DNA from: Mytilus edulis
Lineage: Eukaryota; Mollusca; Bivalvia; Mytilida; Mytilidae
Direction: 5' to 3'
Assembly: GCF_963676685.1 (NCBI RefSeq)
Contig: NC_092350.1
Span: forward strand, 44,809,705-44,873,704
DNA length: 64,000 bases
Under the pieces are notes generated by a model. It did no database searches, was not told the origin of the DNA, and saw only the letters and a program-made list of their open reading frames with translations. Shown here piece by piece: positions 1 to 10,165 of this stretch. The position numbers and the translations under genes are program-made. The first letter of the stretch is position 1. The number at the start of each line of letters is the position of its first letter.

Positions 1-104
1 GGTTCATAATGTTCTTCCAGTCTTAAGAGTTTTATTTCCCATATTGGTATAAAAAGCATCTCCCTTTCATAGTTATTTTTGTAAACAAATTAATGAAATC
101 TAAA

Positions 105-440
105 AGAAAGTTACGTCGTAACTACAATCTCCTTCCCTTTCCATTAATATGACCTACCAAATTAGACTATATACCAGGTTTGTAATAACATGAGCAACAC
201 GACGTGTGTTACGTGTGGAGCAGGATTTTTATACCCTTCATGAGTATCTGAGATCACCCCAAGTTGTTGGTTGGCTTCATGTTGCTTATTCGTTTGTTTT
301 CAATGTTGTGGCATGTGTACTATTATTTGTCTGTTTGTCTTTGTCTTTTTTTGCCATTGCGTTGTCAGTTTATTTTCGATCTATGAGTTTGAATGTCCCT
401 CTTGGATCTTTCGCTGCTCTTTGATATTGAATAGTGACAA
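105..440 (+). repeat. 3' untranslated end of a PLE-2 retroelement
   Basis: This stretch aligns by eye with the 3' region that follows the PLE-2 reading frame at 56630-56960: both have the TACGTCGTAACTACAATC start, the GAGCAACACGACG segment, the GAGCAGGAT segment and the run ending CTTTCG...CTCTT. No coding part is left upstream within the window, so it is a 5'-truncated or decayed copy. Short frames here are repeat noise. Confidence 0.7.
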
Positions 441-539
441 CGATTACATGAATAAAGGGAAAATTTCTCCGAAAAGATATCAATACGGTATTTTCTGTTA
501 AAAAAACATTGTCGTGACTTAGATTAATTGCTTGATGCT

Positions 540-575
540 TCTTTGACGGCGTCTTTGACGGCGTCTTTGACGGAC
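540..575. repeat. 12-bp tandem repeat, three units
   Basis: Three back-to-back units of TCTTTGACGGCG, the last ending GGAC. The surrounding bases 441-1410 show no recognisable gene; short frames there have no familiar motif. Confidence 0.75.
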
Positions 576-1410
576 CTTCTCGGCAGACAAAGACTTAAAC
601 ATTATGTTTTGATTGCAAATCTCATTATATGTGAACTGGGAATCCCATATATACTCCAACATCATTTCAGAAAGAAAACAGGCAGTTTTGCTCAATATCA
701 ATTTAAATTTTTGATAAATATTAACCAAAAGGAAAATGTCTAACCCTGCTGAAAAATAAAATTTTAATCCCTACTTTCAAAAAGGGAGATTTACTCTTGC
801 CTTCAAATTATATTTAGTTACAATAAGTAAATGAACAATTGGCAGTTAACTATCTTTGGTATAAGAGTAAATGAAAATTCTATCCTAAAACATTGCACTT
901 GAATAAACAATAAAAGATATTTTCTAATAATAGAATATGAAAAAATTTAGGTAATGAATTTATTGATTTGTCTAGTATTTTTAATGACTCTATCGATCAA
1001 AACTTTATACACCTTATATTTATAGAATTTAGAGCAACCTTTAATTTCGTACTCGTATTAAAGTAAAATCGTTAGAAGTTTAATTTTTAACTATACCTCG
1101 TGTACATAAGAAGGTGGTATAGAAAATAATGATCCTTCCTCGTGACTGTGAATCATCGAAGTATTGATATGATACGCATGGCCATATTATTACATGGTAC
1201 CTCAACGTCGTTCGTGACAGAGAGCTCGAGATTAAAATACGGACCAAAATATGGTCTACCGTCGAAATAAATTGGGAAGATTGTGTCTGGTCGTTTAAGA
1301 TTCTTCTAAATGTTAGTGCAAGCGATAGAAATCTGACAAAAAGTCTCTTCATTCCTATTTAGATTAATGTCGATATTCGCATATAAATACATGTCATAAA
1401 TAACAGAGTA
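576..1410. other. No recognised feature
   Basis: AT-rich sequence. Small frames exist on both strands (for example minus 1080-1352) but none has a motif, splice pattern or repeat match that I can support. Confidence 0.5.
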
Positions 1411-1416
1411 AGTAAA

Positions 1417-1674
1417 ATGCCTATCTATAGGAATTTAAACAAAATTCAAGTACTCGAAAAGCGTCTAGTGTTCGTACCAGCCGAAAAAGTAGCCAACAAT
1501 GGTGTGGTGATAATACTGAACTACTACATGAGAAACCTTAATAATGATATTATACTTTATACTACCAAGGTCAATTCAAAATTTTATTTACGTCTCACCT
1601 TATGTATAAAATTACAAAATACATTTATGAAAGATGCATATTGTAAACATAAGCCAATCTTTACAGATTTATGA
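1417..1674 (+). pseudogene. N-terminal fragment of a Penelope-like reverse transcriptase
   Basis: The 85-residue frame contains the stretch LVFVPAEKVANNGVV followed by YYMRNLNNDI. From memory this matches the conserved segment (FVPADKA.NNVVVV...YY) that sits just before the fingers of the bivalve and cnidarian Penelope-like reverse transcriptases with the YWLPKLHK motif. The PLE-1 frame at 3296-4738 starts with FYIEVLQKEI, the next part of the same segment, so this piece would lie immediately upstream of what is preserved there. The similarity fades after about position 1560, and no reverse transcriptase core follows. It is a short relic on the opposite strand from the PLE-1 copy. The call rests on one motif and is moderate. 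Confidence 0.5.
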
Positions 1675-1679
1675 GAGAC

Positions 1680-2655
1680 GATAATCAACGAAAACAATAT
1701 GTATGTGCATAATAAATATTAAACCTGAATGGTAAAATTATACAACAAAATTATTCAATTATTATTTACAATATAAAACTTCTCGGCGTCTTTCGTGCGC
1801 TACAAAGAGAGTCAATTCGTAAATAATCATCTCACTACCACATCAGACATGAGTTCTATTACACTGGCATGTAATTAATTAAATACAAATTGCATAGCAA
1901 AAATGATCAATTGCATTGATAACCATAACATATTTTTGAAATGAAATTAATTAAATTAAGATTACCTTTCTCAAGTAATTGATTAGACAACACATTACAT
2001 TTTATCATCATTTTATTAAACATATGTTATGAACAATATTTATATAGGATGTGTAAAATATGCATGACAACTATCAACACAGTTGAAGCATTGTATTTGA
2101 TCATGATTAGTTGTGCAAATGATGTGCAATTTAGCCTGCATCTCTCCGGTCGAACAACTATGCGAGAAATACCAACTAGTCTTTTGACATGAGCTGATGT
2201 GGCAGGTATTGCTAGTGGCTTTCTGGCTTATATTGAAAGAAGAGGGAATTTGTTGCTATTGACTTGCCAATACATTAAGGGGGTTTCTAACATCTCCTTG
2301 CATGGTTCAGCTATGTAGTCATTAACTAAATATAAAGAAAAAACTAGTTTCTTATTTTTTATAATTTACAAATTTTGAAATATTCCCTTGTTACAATATT
2401 GAAAATAACTGTAGTAAAAAATTAATATTTGCTATATTTTGCTGATAAGATAAATAACAGGTAATATAGACATTGTCCTTGGTTGTTTCATTAATCATAT
2501 TATTGTGATTTTATATTGCCATTTGTTGATAATTTTTATATCTATAAACCTTTTGTGTATACTAATTTGACAAAATGTTTGTTTGTAACGATATAGATTT
2601 CTAAATCAAATGTCAAGATTATTCAAATATGTGTTCGCAGTTTCTTGGTCATACA
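1680..2655. other. No recognised feature
   Basis: AT-rich sequence without a supported gene, inverted repeat or known repeat family. It ends where the PLE-1 3' tail begins. Confidence 0.5.
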
Positions 2656-3295
2656 TAAAATTGAGAAAGGAAATGGTGAATATGTCAAAGCGACAACCAC
2701 CCGACCATAGAGCAAACAACAGCCGAAGGCAACCAATGGGTCTTCAATGTAGCGAGAATTCCTGCACCCGTAGGTGTCCTTCAGCTGGCCCCTAAAATAT
2801 GCATAATAGTACAGTGATAATGGACGTCATACTAAACTCCGAATTATACACAAGAAACTAAAATTTAAAATCATACAAGACTAACAAAGGCCAGAGGCTC
2901 CTGACTTGGGACAGGCGCAAAATTGCGGCGGGGTTAAACATGTTTATGAGATCTCAACCCTCCCCCTATACCTCTAGCCAATGTAGAAAAGTAAAAGAAT
3001 AACAATACGCACATTAAAATTCAGTTCAAGAGAAGTCCGAGTCTGATGTCAAAAGATGTAACAAAAGAAAATAAATAAAATGACAATAATACATAAATAA
3101 CAACAGACTACTAGCAGTTAACTGACATGCCAGCTCCAGACCTCAATTAAACTGATTGAAAGATTATGTCTTCATCATATGAATATCAGGTACAATCCCC
3201 CCCGTTAGGGGTTTAGTATCATACTATCATAAAATATATGAGAAGAACATAACCCGTGTCATGCCAACAACTGTTTCTTTTAGAAATAAATGTGT
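2656..3295 (-). repeat. PLE-1 3' untranslated region
   Basis: Read on the minus strand, this follows the stop codon of the reverse transcriptase frame. It is nearly the same as 58394-59033, which follows the broken PLE-1 copy. The last 210 bp also occur alone at 31796-32012, and the last 75 bp at 41075-41150, which is the expected nested series of 5'-truncated copies sharing one 3' end. The middle (about 2885-2990) contains the AACCCCGC...CCTGTCCC...CAGGAGCC module that also appears in repeat A. Confidence 0.8.
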
Positions 3296-4738
3296 TTAGT
3301 TCCGATGCAAAGACCCTATCAGTGAATCAATGTTAAAGCCAAAATATGCAATCTTTAATGACCTGACAACAGTATCGTAACTATATCCCCTTTTAATAAG
3401 TCTATTTAAAGGTTTTGTTAGTTTCTGAGGAGAATACTGACATTTTTGTGCTTTATAAAGAATATTTCCATAAAATTTTGGATGTGAAATACCTGAACGT
3501 ATAAGATGTCTGCATGTTGAGTTATATTTACGAATTATTTCCTTATACCGGTGATAAAATTTAGTAAATGTTTTGACCAGTTTGTGATATCGAAAACCCT
3601 GGTGTAATAATTTTTCAGTAATACATAAATTTCTCTCGCTAAAATCTAATACATTGTTACATACACGAGCGAATCGTACAAGTTGAGATATATAAACACC
3701 ATAAGATGGTGACAAGGGAACGTCACCATCTAAAAATGGATAATTAACAATAGGAAATGAAAAATCATCTCTTTTATCATAAATTTTTGTATTAAGCTTC
3801 CCGTTTATGATATAGATATCAAGATCGAGGAAAGGGCAGTGGTCATTGTTATCATTAGCTTTATTTAAAGTAAGTTCTACAGGATAAATTTCTTTAGTAT
3901 ACATACTGAAGTCGTCATTATTTAGAGCCAATATATCATCCAAATATCTAAAAGTATTGTTAAATTTTTGTATCAAATGTTGTTTTGATGGGTCTTTGCT
4001 AATTTTAGTCATAAATTGTAACTCATAACAATACAAAAACAGGTCCGCAATAAGTGGTGCACAGTTAGTCCCCATTGGAATTCCAATAACTTGACGATAT
4101 ACGGAATCTCCAAAGCGAACAAAAATGTTATCAAGTAAAAATTCAAGTGCATAAATAGTATCAAAGCATGTCCAATTGACATAGTTCTTTTGTTTATTGC
4201 TACTAAAAAATGATCTAAAAGAGTTTGAACATATGTACTCGCATTCCGACTTTTTAAATGCCCAGTTAATTAGGGATGTGAATTTTTTCTTAATAAGAAT
4301 ATGAGGCAAAGTGGTATATAGGGTAGAAAAATCAAAACTTTGAACAGATTCAAAATCACCAATATATGCATGCAATTTATCAAGTACTTCCAACGAGTTT
4401 TTGACACTCCAAAAGTAATTAATTCCACTATTTTCAAAGGCCTTATTTGAACAATTTATTATCAGGTTTTTTATTGTACCAAGTGTACTAGTAAGTAAAA
4501 CAGACAATTTAGTAGTTGAACAATGGCTGGAAGATGAAATAAATCTATATTTGTAAGGTTTTTTGTGCAGCTTCGGAAGCCAGTACATAGTTGGGACTTT
4601 CATTGTGTTTGGTTCTGCTTGTAAAGAAGTAGCTAAAAGTTTATGTTTGTTACAGATGTCGTTTTCTGAAAATGAAGTCAGTTGGAATGTTGGTGAATTC
4701 GTGATTTCCTTTTGCAGAACCTCTATATAAAATTTACG
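3296..4738 (-). CDS. Penelope-like (PLE-1) reverse transcriptase, 5'-truncated
   Basis: The open frame of 480 codons encodes an RNA-directed DNA polymerase that would copy its own element's RNA. Motifs in order: YWLPKLHKKP (about residues 52-61, the KLHK signature of Penelope-type enzymes), FDFSTLYTTLP (135-145, first catalytic Asp at 136), GIPMGTNCAPLIADLF (219-234), FRYLDDIL (263-270, Asp pair 267-268), CPFLDLDIY (about 301-309), and YDKRDDFSFPIVNYPFL in the thumb region. The first ATG is at 4603, but in-frame coding of the same type (FYIEVLQKEI...) continues upstream to 4738, where a stop precedes it. The real N-terminus is therefore missing and 4603 is an internal Met. No GIY-YIG nuclease domain is visible in the frame or in the 640 bp after it. 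The frame has no internal stop, so it is a fairly young copy, probably dead because of 5' truncation. The Penelope assignment comes from motifs and is fairly sure; the exact clade is not. Confidence 0.8.
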   Translation of the reverse strand, partial: RKFYIEVLQKEITNSPTFQLTSFSENDICNKHKLLATSLQAEPNTMKVPTMYWLPKLHKKPYKYRFISSSSHCSTTKLSVLLTSTLGTIKNLIINCSNKAFENSGINYFWSVKNSLEVLDKLHAYIGDFESVQSFDFSTLYTTLPHILIKKKFTSLINWAFKKSECEYICSNSFRSFFSSNKQKNYVNWTCFDTIYALEFLLDNIFVRFGDSVYRQVIGIPMGTNCAPLIADLFLYCYELQFMTKISKDPSKQHLIQKFNNTFRYLDDILALNNDDFSMYTKEIYPVELTLNKANDNNDHCPFLDLDIYIINGKLNTKIYDKRDDFSFPIVNYPFLDGDVPLSPSYGVYISQLVRFARVCNNVLDFSERNLCITEKLLHQGFRYHKLVKTFTKFYHRYKEIIRKYNSTCRHLIRSGISHPKFYGNILYKAQKCQYSPQKLTKPLNRLIKRGYSYDTVVRSLKIAYFGFNIDSLIGSLHRN

Positions 4739-4739
4739 T

Positions 4740-5060
4740 CAAACAATAATGATATTATACATGTATAGTCTGGGCTTCTTTTTAAGAGGGTGATTAATAA
4801 CTAATCAACTGAGATAAATATGCATGTTAAAATAACAATATTTTTTGTGTAAAAAAACATATACCTGAAATTTTAATATGTATGAAAAACATATTATTTT
4901 ACAATCAACATTGATATAAATTCTTATCATTAACACCATAAAATTACAATTAATTTAGCATTACATGCTTTTTTCATAGTTATTAATTAAATTACCAGTA
5001 CATGTAATTTAAAACAAAATGCTCATTTACACATTACATTCAATAACGCGGAATATTGTA
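4740..5060. other. No recognised feature
   Basis: AT-rich spacer between the 5' break of the PLE-1 copy and the 3' tail of the LINE fragment. Confidence 0.5.
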
Positions 5061-5080
5061 ATGCCTACCTACCTACCTAG
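5060..5080 (-). repeat. Short tandem 3' tail of LINE fragment
   Basis: On the minus strand the sequence after the LINE stop region reads as repeated TAGG units. Short-repeat tails of this kind are typical of several non-LTR retrotransposon clades and mark the 3' end. Confidence 0.6.
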
Positions 5081-5920
5081 TCCTTATTATGCCCAGAGGC
5101 ACATATGATAAGGACTAGATCTTTCCACTCATCTCTGTTCTGTGCTTTCTTTTCTATTTTGACCCAGCTGATTCCATGTTCTTTCATTTCGGCTTCAACT
5201 GTTCTTCTCCAAGTTGCTTTTGGGCGTCGTTTCTTTCTTTTCTCCTCAGGTGTCAATCTTAGGGCGACTCTGTTCAAGTCCTCTGCTGGTCTTCTACGAA
5301 TATGGCCAATACATCTCCATATTTTTTTTGCTTTTATCAATAAAGTCTCCATGTTGTTGGGTCCTGTTGTTTCATGGAGGTCTTTGTTTGTGATCTTACG
5401 TGGCCAGAATATCCTTAAGATCTTTCTAATGCAACCGTTAAGAAAACTTGAGAGCTTGTTGCTGTCTTTTTCTGTCATTCTCCAGCATTCTGTCCCATAT
5501 AGCAGCACTGCTAGTGCACAATTGTTATATAGTCTAATTTTGGTGTTCTTACTGATGTTTGTAAATTTCCAGATGTGTCTTAGTTTTAAAAATGCAGTTC
5601 TTGCTTTTCCGATTCTACCTCTAATTTCTTTGAATGCTCCTCCTTCCGATGTTACCATGCTGCCTAAGTAAGTAAAGATGAAGTGATATCCAAGTGTGTC
5701 CCATCCAAATCCATTACAGGAGGCTAAGAGGCATGACTTCTGATTTCTTGATGTTGATATTCAGCCCAATCATACTTGCATTCTTTTGTTACTTAGTGGT
5801 TTTGTCTTGCATGTGTGTTTCTAGATGTGACAGTAAGTCCAGATTATCTGCATAGTCCAGATCTTCTAGGTAGCTATAGAGAGGCCATTCGATGCCTGTG
5901 TTGTTACTTTTTTTTTTATC
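5077..5920 (-). pseudogene. Non-LTR retrotransposon (LINE) reverse transcriptase, C-terminal fragment
   Basis: Two blocks of one reverse transcriptase remain. The upstream block (about 5920-5789) has GIEWPLYSYLEDLDYADN, carrying the YADD-type catalytic motif as YADN, and then LLSHLETHMQDKT. A stop codon after DKTTK and a later frame change separate it from the downstream block (5658-5077). That block begins MVTSEGGAFKEIRGRIGKA and contains LLYGTECWRMTEKD, IRKILRIFWPRKITN and RPKATWRRTVEAEMKEHGI, the usual C-terminal end of LINE endonuclease/reverse transcriptase polyproteins common in marine invertebrates. The second catalytic Asp is replaced by Asn. The endonuclease and most of the polymerase are absent, as expected for 5' truncation. 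The clade (RTE, CR1/L2 or other) cannot be settled by eye. Confidence 0.75.
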
Positions 5921-6534
5921 TTGACACTTCTTTTCCATTACGAAAATGTTTTCAATAAAGTTTTTCGAATTCATGTTTTGTGTCTGTATGTATGTGTAGC
6001 TTTGTTTTTTACAACACAAACCAAACCTGATATGTGCCGCTTACGTGAATGATTTTGTAATTTGCTGTATCAATAATTTAATCGAATATGCTGTTAATTA
6101 TAATAACACTTTAAAACATTAAATCTTTGTATTTATGGTGTAAATAACGTCTTTTTGTACTAAACATGTACTATTGACGGATGCTCGTCATTATTTTCCC
6201 TCTGTGAGCATCTGTAATTCCTTAGTGTTCTGTATCGCTTTGGACTACATCACATAGTAAAAAATATTATGATGACATTTTTGAGGTTCCAATTGGGGAC
6301 GAAAACGTCGTATATACCACGGCAGTTTCCTGATTATATATATTCACATCTTGGTGTTGTTATCCAATCACAAAACTCGACACATGTGAATCCATAAAAT
6401 AAACTAATAATTTAATGTTTCGAGATATCATATCAAAAAAGATATAGTGTTACCGTAGCCGTATTTGGCACAACTTTGTGGAATTTTGGGTCCCAAATGC
6501 TCTTCAACTTTGTGCTTCCTTGACTTTATTACTA
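5921..6534. other. No recognised feature
   Basis: No supported gene. The stretch separates the LINE relic from a repeat B fragment. Confidence 0.5.
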
Positions 6535-6612
6535 TTTAGATCTGAGCATCACTGATTAGCCTTTGAAGACGAAACGCGCGTTTGGCATATTAAATTATAA
6601 TCCTGGTACCTT
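6535..6612. repeat. Repeat B fragment
   Basis: Contains GACGAAACGCGCGTTTGGC and then CCTGGTACCTTTGATAACT. The same core recurs at 10060-10165, and related sequence is in the larger repeat B copies at 51-56 kb. Confidence 0.7.
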
Positions 6613-6635
6613 TGATAACTGTTGGTAAACACTGT

Positions 6636-6800
6636 ATCTATTGACGATGATGCAGTATCTATTTTTCCTGCGTACACAATGGATGAATAATTATTATTAG
6701 GAAAAAATATCATAATAAACCGCTTCAGTGTTTGAATCGGAAACTGTTGTGGTGAGTGCTAATTGTAAAGTCGTACTGAAGTAGGAAAGGCATTCATAAA
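6636..6800 (+). repeat. Duplicated upstream flank of the B-box gene, distal part
   Basis: Aligns with 11505-11660: both have CTATTGACG, GCAGTATCTATT, TCCTGCGTACA, a TTTGAATCG segment and GAAGTAGGAA or its counterpart, in the same order and orientation. It is the outer part of a diverged duplication whose inner part is at 7585-7800. Confidence 0.7.
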
Positions 6801-7083
6801 AAATAGACAATAAAACAAAGTGAAAGTTAAATTCAACAACATTACAATGACGAATACATTGATTGAAAGATACATTGTGACGTTAAGAGTCATGTCAGCA
6901 CACGGAATGGGCAGTTGATGATGACATTATCATGTATACATTGTATGAACATTTAAAGCAGGTAATACTGTTCCAAATTGTTGCTCTGTTGACCTTAAGG
7001 TTTATGAATGTATTCATGATTAAAAATTCTCATTAGTAGTCAAATATATTATAAATGAGAGATGACCGATACTAACGGAACTT

Positions 7084-7470
7084 TTAACATAAGTTAAAAA
7101 CAAACCAACAACGCCAAGGCAAAATAACAGAACGATTGAAAAGAAAAAAATATAGTTTAAAAAACACAACATAGGAAACGAACCCCACCAAAATTATAGG
7201 TTCTATCTCAGATGATTCAAAGGGTCGTATTGTACATGATAGTACACATCTCGTGGTAAGTCTAGATGCGTATGTCACATTCAGTGAAAAGAGGAAAGGA
7301 TTGCGGTACGACTTTTGGACCATATACGTCGTTATTTGTGAAACATATATTCCGTAACGGTAAACAGCAAATGATGATGTCCGTTAACTTAGCAAAGGCA
7401 TGATTTCAACTTTACCACTTGGTACTCTGGGTTTAATAGCTTCCTTGAGAGCAGAAACCCTCTTTAAAGG
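7084..7470 (-). pseudogene. PLE-2 3' fragment, decayed
   Basis: Read on the minus strand, 7470-7330 matches the end of the PLE-2 reverse transcriptase frame (counterparts of ACCACTTGG, TTTAATAGCTTCCTTG and TGTGAAACGGTTATTCC at 8980-9110). 7320-7084 then matches the PLE-2 3' untranslated region, including the TTTTGGTGGGGTTCGT segment. It is much more diverged than the copy at 56250-56960 and does not code. Confidence 0.65.
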
Positions 7471-7584
7471 AAAAAATGCTAAATAATAAAACTAAAGAAT
7501 ATCGTATCAATGTACTCCATTAGCAAGCACTGCTGGATTATTGCTACATGGAAATGGATCATTGTTCATGATTGGAAATATTAC

Positions 7585-7800
7585 TGGTGTTAAAACTGTT
7601 GCCGATCTTGTATGATTCAAAAAGTGTATATCCTTATCGCTTTCTTCCATCTGTAAATTTTGAATTGACAATTTGTGTTAGTGAAACAATCTGGTTTCTT
7701 ATATTTTACAAATATCCAGAATATGGTATCAGGTTAAGTTGTGCGATGTAGACAATGCATTTCAAAAGTTAAAAGCAGCATCTAATATTTGTAGCAATTT
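7585..7800 (+). pseudogene. Truncated duplicate of the B-box gene start
   Basis: This aligns with 12180-12400, the immediate upstream region and first codons of the B-box gene. Shared pieces include GCCGATCTT, ATGATTCA, CTTATCG, CCAGAATATGG at the start codon, and then TTCAAAAG with the AAAGC.GC segment. The start codon aligned with the functional one is at about 7722, but a stop follows after three codons and similarity ends about 75 bp later. It is a dead copy of the promoter and first codons. Between this part and the distal flank (6636-6800), a PLE-2 fragment is inserted. Confidence 0.65.
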
Positions 7801-8939
7801 GTACACGTCGGAATCTATGAAAAGCGTTTTGACATGTTTTTTTCTACTTATTCTAGTCTGGTATATATTGGTGATTTGTCCTATTGAATTCAAAATGGAG
7901 AAGGTTTAACAGCTAAAATGTCAAAGAAAGTAAACCAAGAATCACTCAGAGCAGTGCATGCATTCCTGGTAATAAAAAATATAGGAAAACAGAAAAAAGA
8001 AGAGATACACCACATCAGTAAAATTCTTAAAATACCACTCACAAATGCATAACTGATAACTAAATTGAAAATTAATCTGGTCAGTTGTGCTTTACAAATA
8101 TGTTACTTATATACTTTTCACACGTTACCATATCATCAACTCTGTAATTAGTGGTTGAAACGGGTTTCTTATATTGAAGTTGATAAATTCAAAAAATATT
8201 CAGAAACAAAGATTCTAAACATATGTCAAAATTCGGGGTACTTTGCTAATTTGCCTAGCGGCAATTTTGCTTTATCATGACGGCAGCCATTACAATAGGA
8301 TTATATATGCTGCTTTAATAAAAATGCCAATATGCCGATTCCTTTATCGAATCAACAATTTGTCTGCATATAGGTGATTTGTACATGTATTTCGGTTTCT
8401 GTCCGTGTACAAAGGATCATTGTCTACTTTGAAATCTTTCGGCCTTTGTAATTTGAAAATTGGAAGCGAAACCAGCTGGTAAAAGTAGTATAACTGCTAT
8501 ATAAAAAGATGAAAATTCGTAAAAAAAGCAAGATTCAAACAGAAATTAAGATGCAGTAAGATGTTGTTCATGATTTGTCCGCATATAAGGACACATCTTG
8601 TAGGTTGTATTCTAAAGTTAAATAATTATTAAGTTTCCTGGTTTCTTAAGTTTTCGGCCCAATTCTTTCAAAAACATTCTGATTTCAACCTTAACATTTC
8701 GAAAGTCAAATTTTAAGCATTTCCTCTATGAATTACACAATTTTTTTTGTAAATTTCCGCCAAAGGAAGTTTTTTCAAAGACACATTAGTTTTAGATCAA
8801 TGACGGAAAAGGACTGGATTATCCGCAAGTTGGATCTTATTTATATTTACAATCTTAAACTAAGGGAAGTAATTTAATCAAAAAGGCCAAAGTCACGTGT
8901 TGCAAATCATTTTGCCATATGATCCCTTAGTCAAACAAG
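7801..8939. other. No recognised feature
   Basis: No supported gene. A 44-codon frame starting at 7918 is rich in Lys and Ile and has no familiar motif; I do not claim it as a gene. Confidence 0.45.
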
Positions 8940-9520
8940 AGGGACGAAAGATCGGGGATTGTAGTTACGACGTAAAGAACATATCCGATATCTTTTGTGA
9001 AACGGTTATTCCATAACGGTCAACCAACTCGTGATGGCGTCCGTAAAATATACGAAGAGATGATTTCAACTTAACCACTTGGAACTTTTGGTTTAATAGC
9101 TTCCTTGTGAGGAGCAACCCTCTATCAAGAAAATCATGTTGGGAGCTGAAATCATCTCTTTTGTCGTAAAGTTTGGTTTTCAACCGACCCTCATTGTCAA
9201 TTTCTAGATATAAGTCAAGATATAAGGCCGACTTAACTGTATCTGTTGTATCCTTTATCTCTAGTTCGATAGGATACATGCGTTCAACATAATCACCAAA
9301 TTTGAATTATTTAGTGAAAGAACATCATCTATATAGCGGAAAGTAGAGTTAAAGGATATTGCTAACTTCTTATCAAAGATTCCCGTTGGTGGATTTTTGC
9401 ATTTATGGGTAGTCCAATGATGGTCATGAAGCTCACATCCTTGGCTATCATTATGTTTTGGTTTAGTTGGGTGTTTCTCAAAAAGTGTAAATCTTAATAC
9501 CCATTTCTCAAGTGGCATTG
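8940..9520 (-). pseudogene. PLE-2 reverse transcriptase, C-terminal fragment
   Basis: Two frames of the same decayed enzyme lie end to end on the minus strand. The first (9518-9261) has NSTFRYIDDVLSLNN, the catalytic YxDD region. The second (9279-8965) has LYLDLYLEIDNEGRLKTKL and KLYDKRDDFS, then LDRGLLLTRKLLNQ and DRYGITVSQ. Compared with the copy at 56237-56632, about 40 codons between DDFS and the LDRG segment are deleted, and a frame change joins the two parts. The 3' untranslated region also jumps from ACAATCCCC straight to CTTTCGTCCCTCTT, a second internal deletion. Polymerase core motifs before YIDD are missing. Confidence 0.75.
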
Positions 9521-10059
9521 TATGTAATTTACAATGTCAAAGAATTTAGGACTTTAAAGAGTTTAAATCAACAATGTGTTGGATTACTCGTTCAAAATCT
9601 TTGGCACCTAAAGCAATCCAATTTAATAAATCAAATTATAAATACTATTGCATACATTCGTTATTGATATTGGCGTTTCATGTGTACATATACAATAAAT
9701 TAAACAGTTTCTATTAAATAGTATGCACCAATATGTTTTACTTATGAACCTGTTGAGTAACATCGGTGTCTTCTTTTTGTAAGTTTAGAAACTAAATACG
9801 TAGCATTTACATACAATGAGTCTGTCTCTTGACGAATTAAACGTCTGCATATTTACATTTTCCCGCGTTTCAACGAATAACGGGAAACATTTGTATTAAC
9901 GATGCGTATGAATTTTCTAATTTAGTCACGTGAAAATTTTCATGTGCGCGGGGAAATATTTTGAAAGCCTTCACTTTCTACCCAACAGTCGTAGTGTCAA
10001 GTTTAAATTTACATATTTCAGATATGTAACATTTTTAGTATCATTCATGTTTCTGCTCA
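9521..10059. other. No recognised feature
   Basis: AT-rich sequence with no supported gene. Confidence 0.5.
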
Positions 10060-10165
10060 TGGTGAGTGGTGTTTTGGATTCGAGCGTTCCTGATGAGTCT
10101 TTTGTAGACGAAACGCGCGTCTGGCGTATATACTTAATTTAGTCCTGGTATCTATGATGAGTTTA
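10060..10165. repeat. Repeat B fragment
   Basis: Contains ATTCGAGCGTTCCTGATGAG, GACGAAACGCGCGTCTGG and TCCTGGTATCTATGATGAG, all present in order in the larger repeat B copies at 51-56 kb, here on the opposite strand. Confidence 0.7.

Noticed and set aside
528..743. 71-codon frame starting with a repeated ASLT peptide
   Set aside because: The repeat is a DNA-level 12-bp tandem; nothing downstream is recognisable.
5105..5671. 188-codon frame on the plus strand
   Set aside because: It is the antisense shadow of the LINE reverse transcriptase fragment, which has clear family motifs on the minus strand.
7918..8052. 44-codon Lys-rich frame
   Set aside because: Too short, no motif, and no expression signal.
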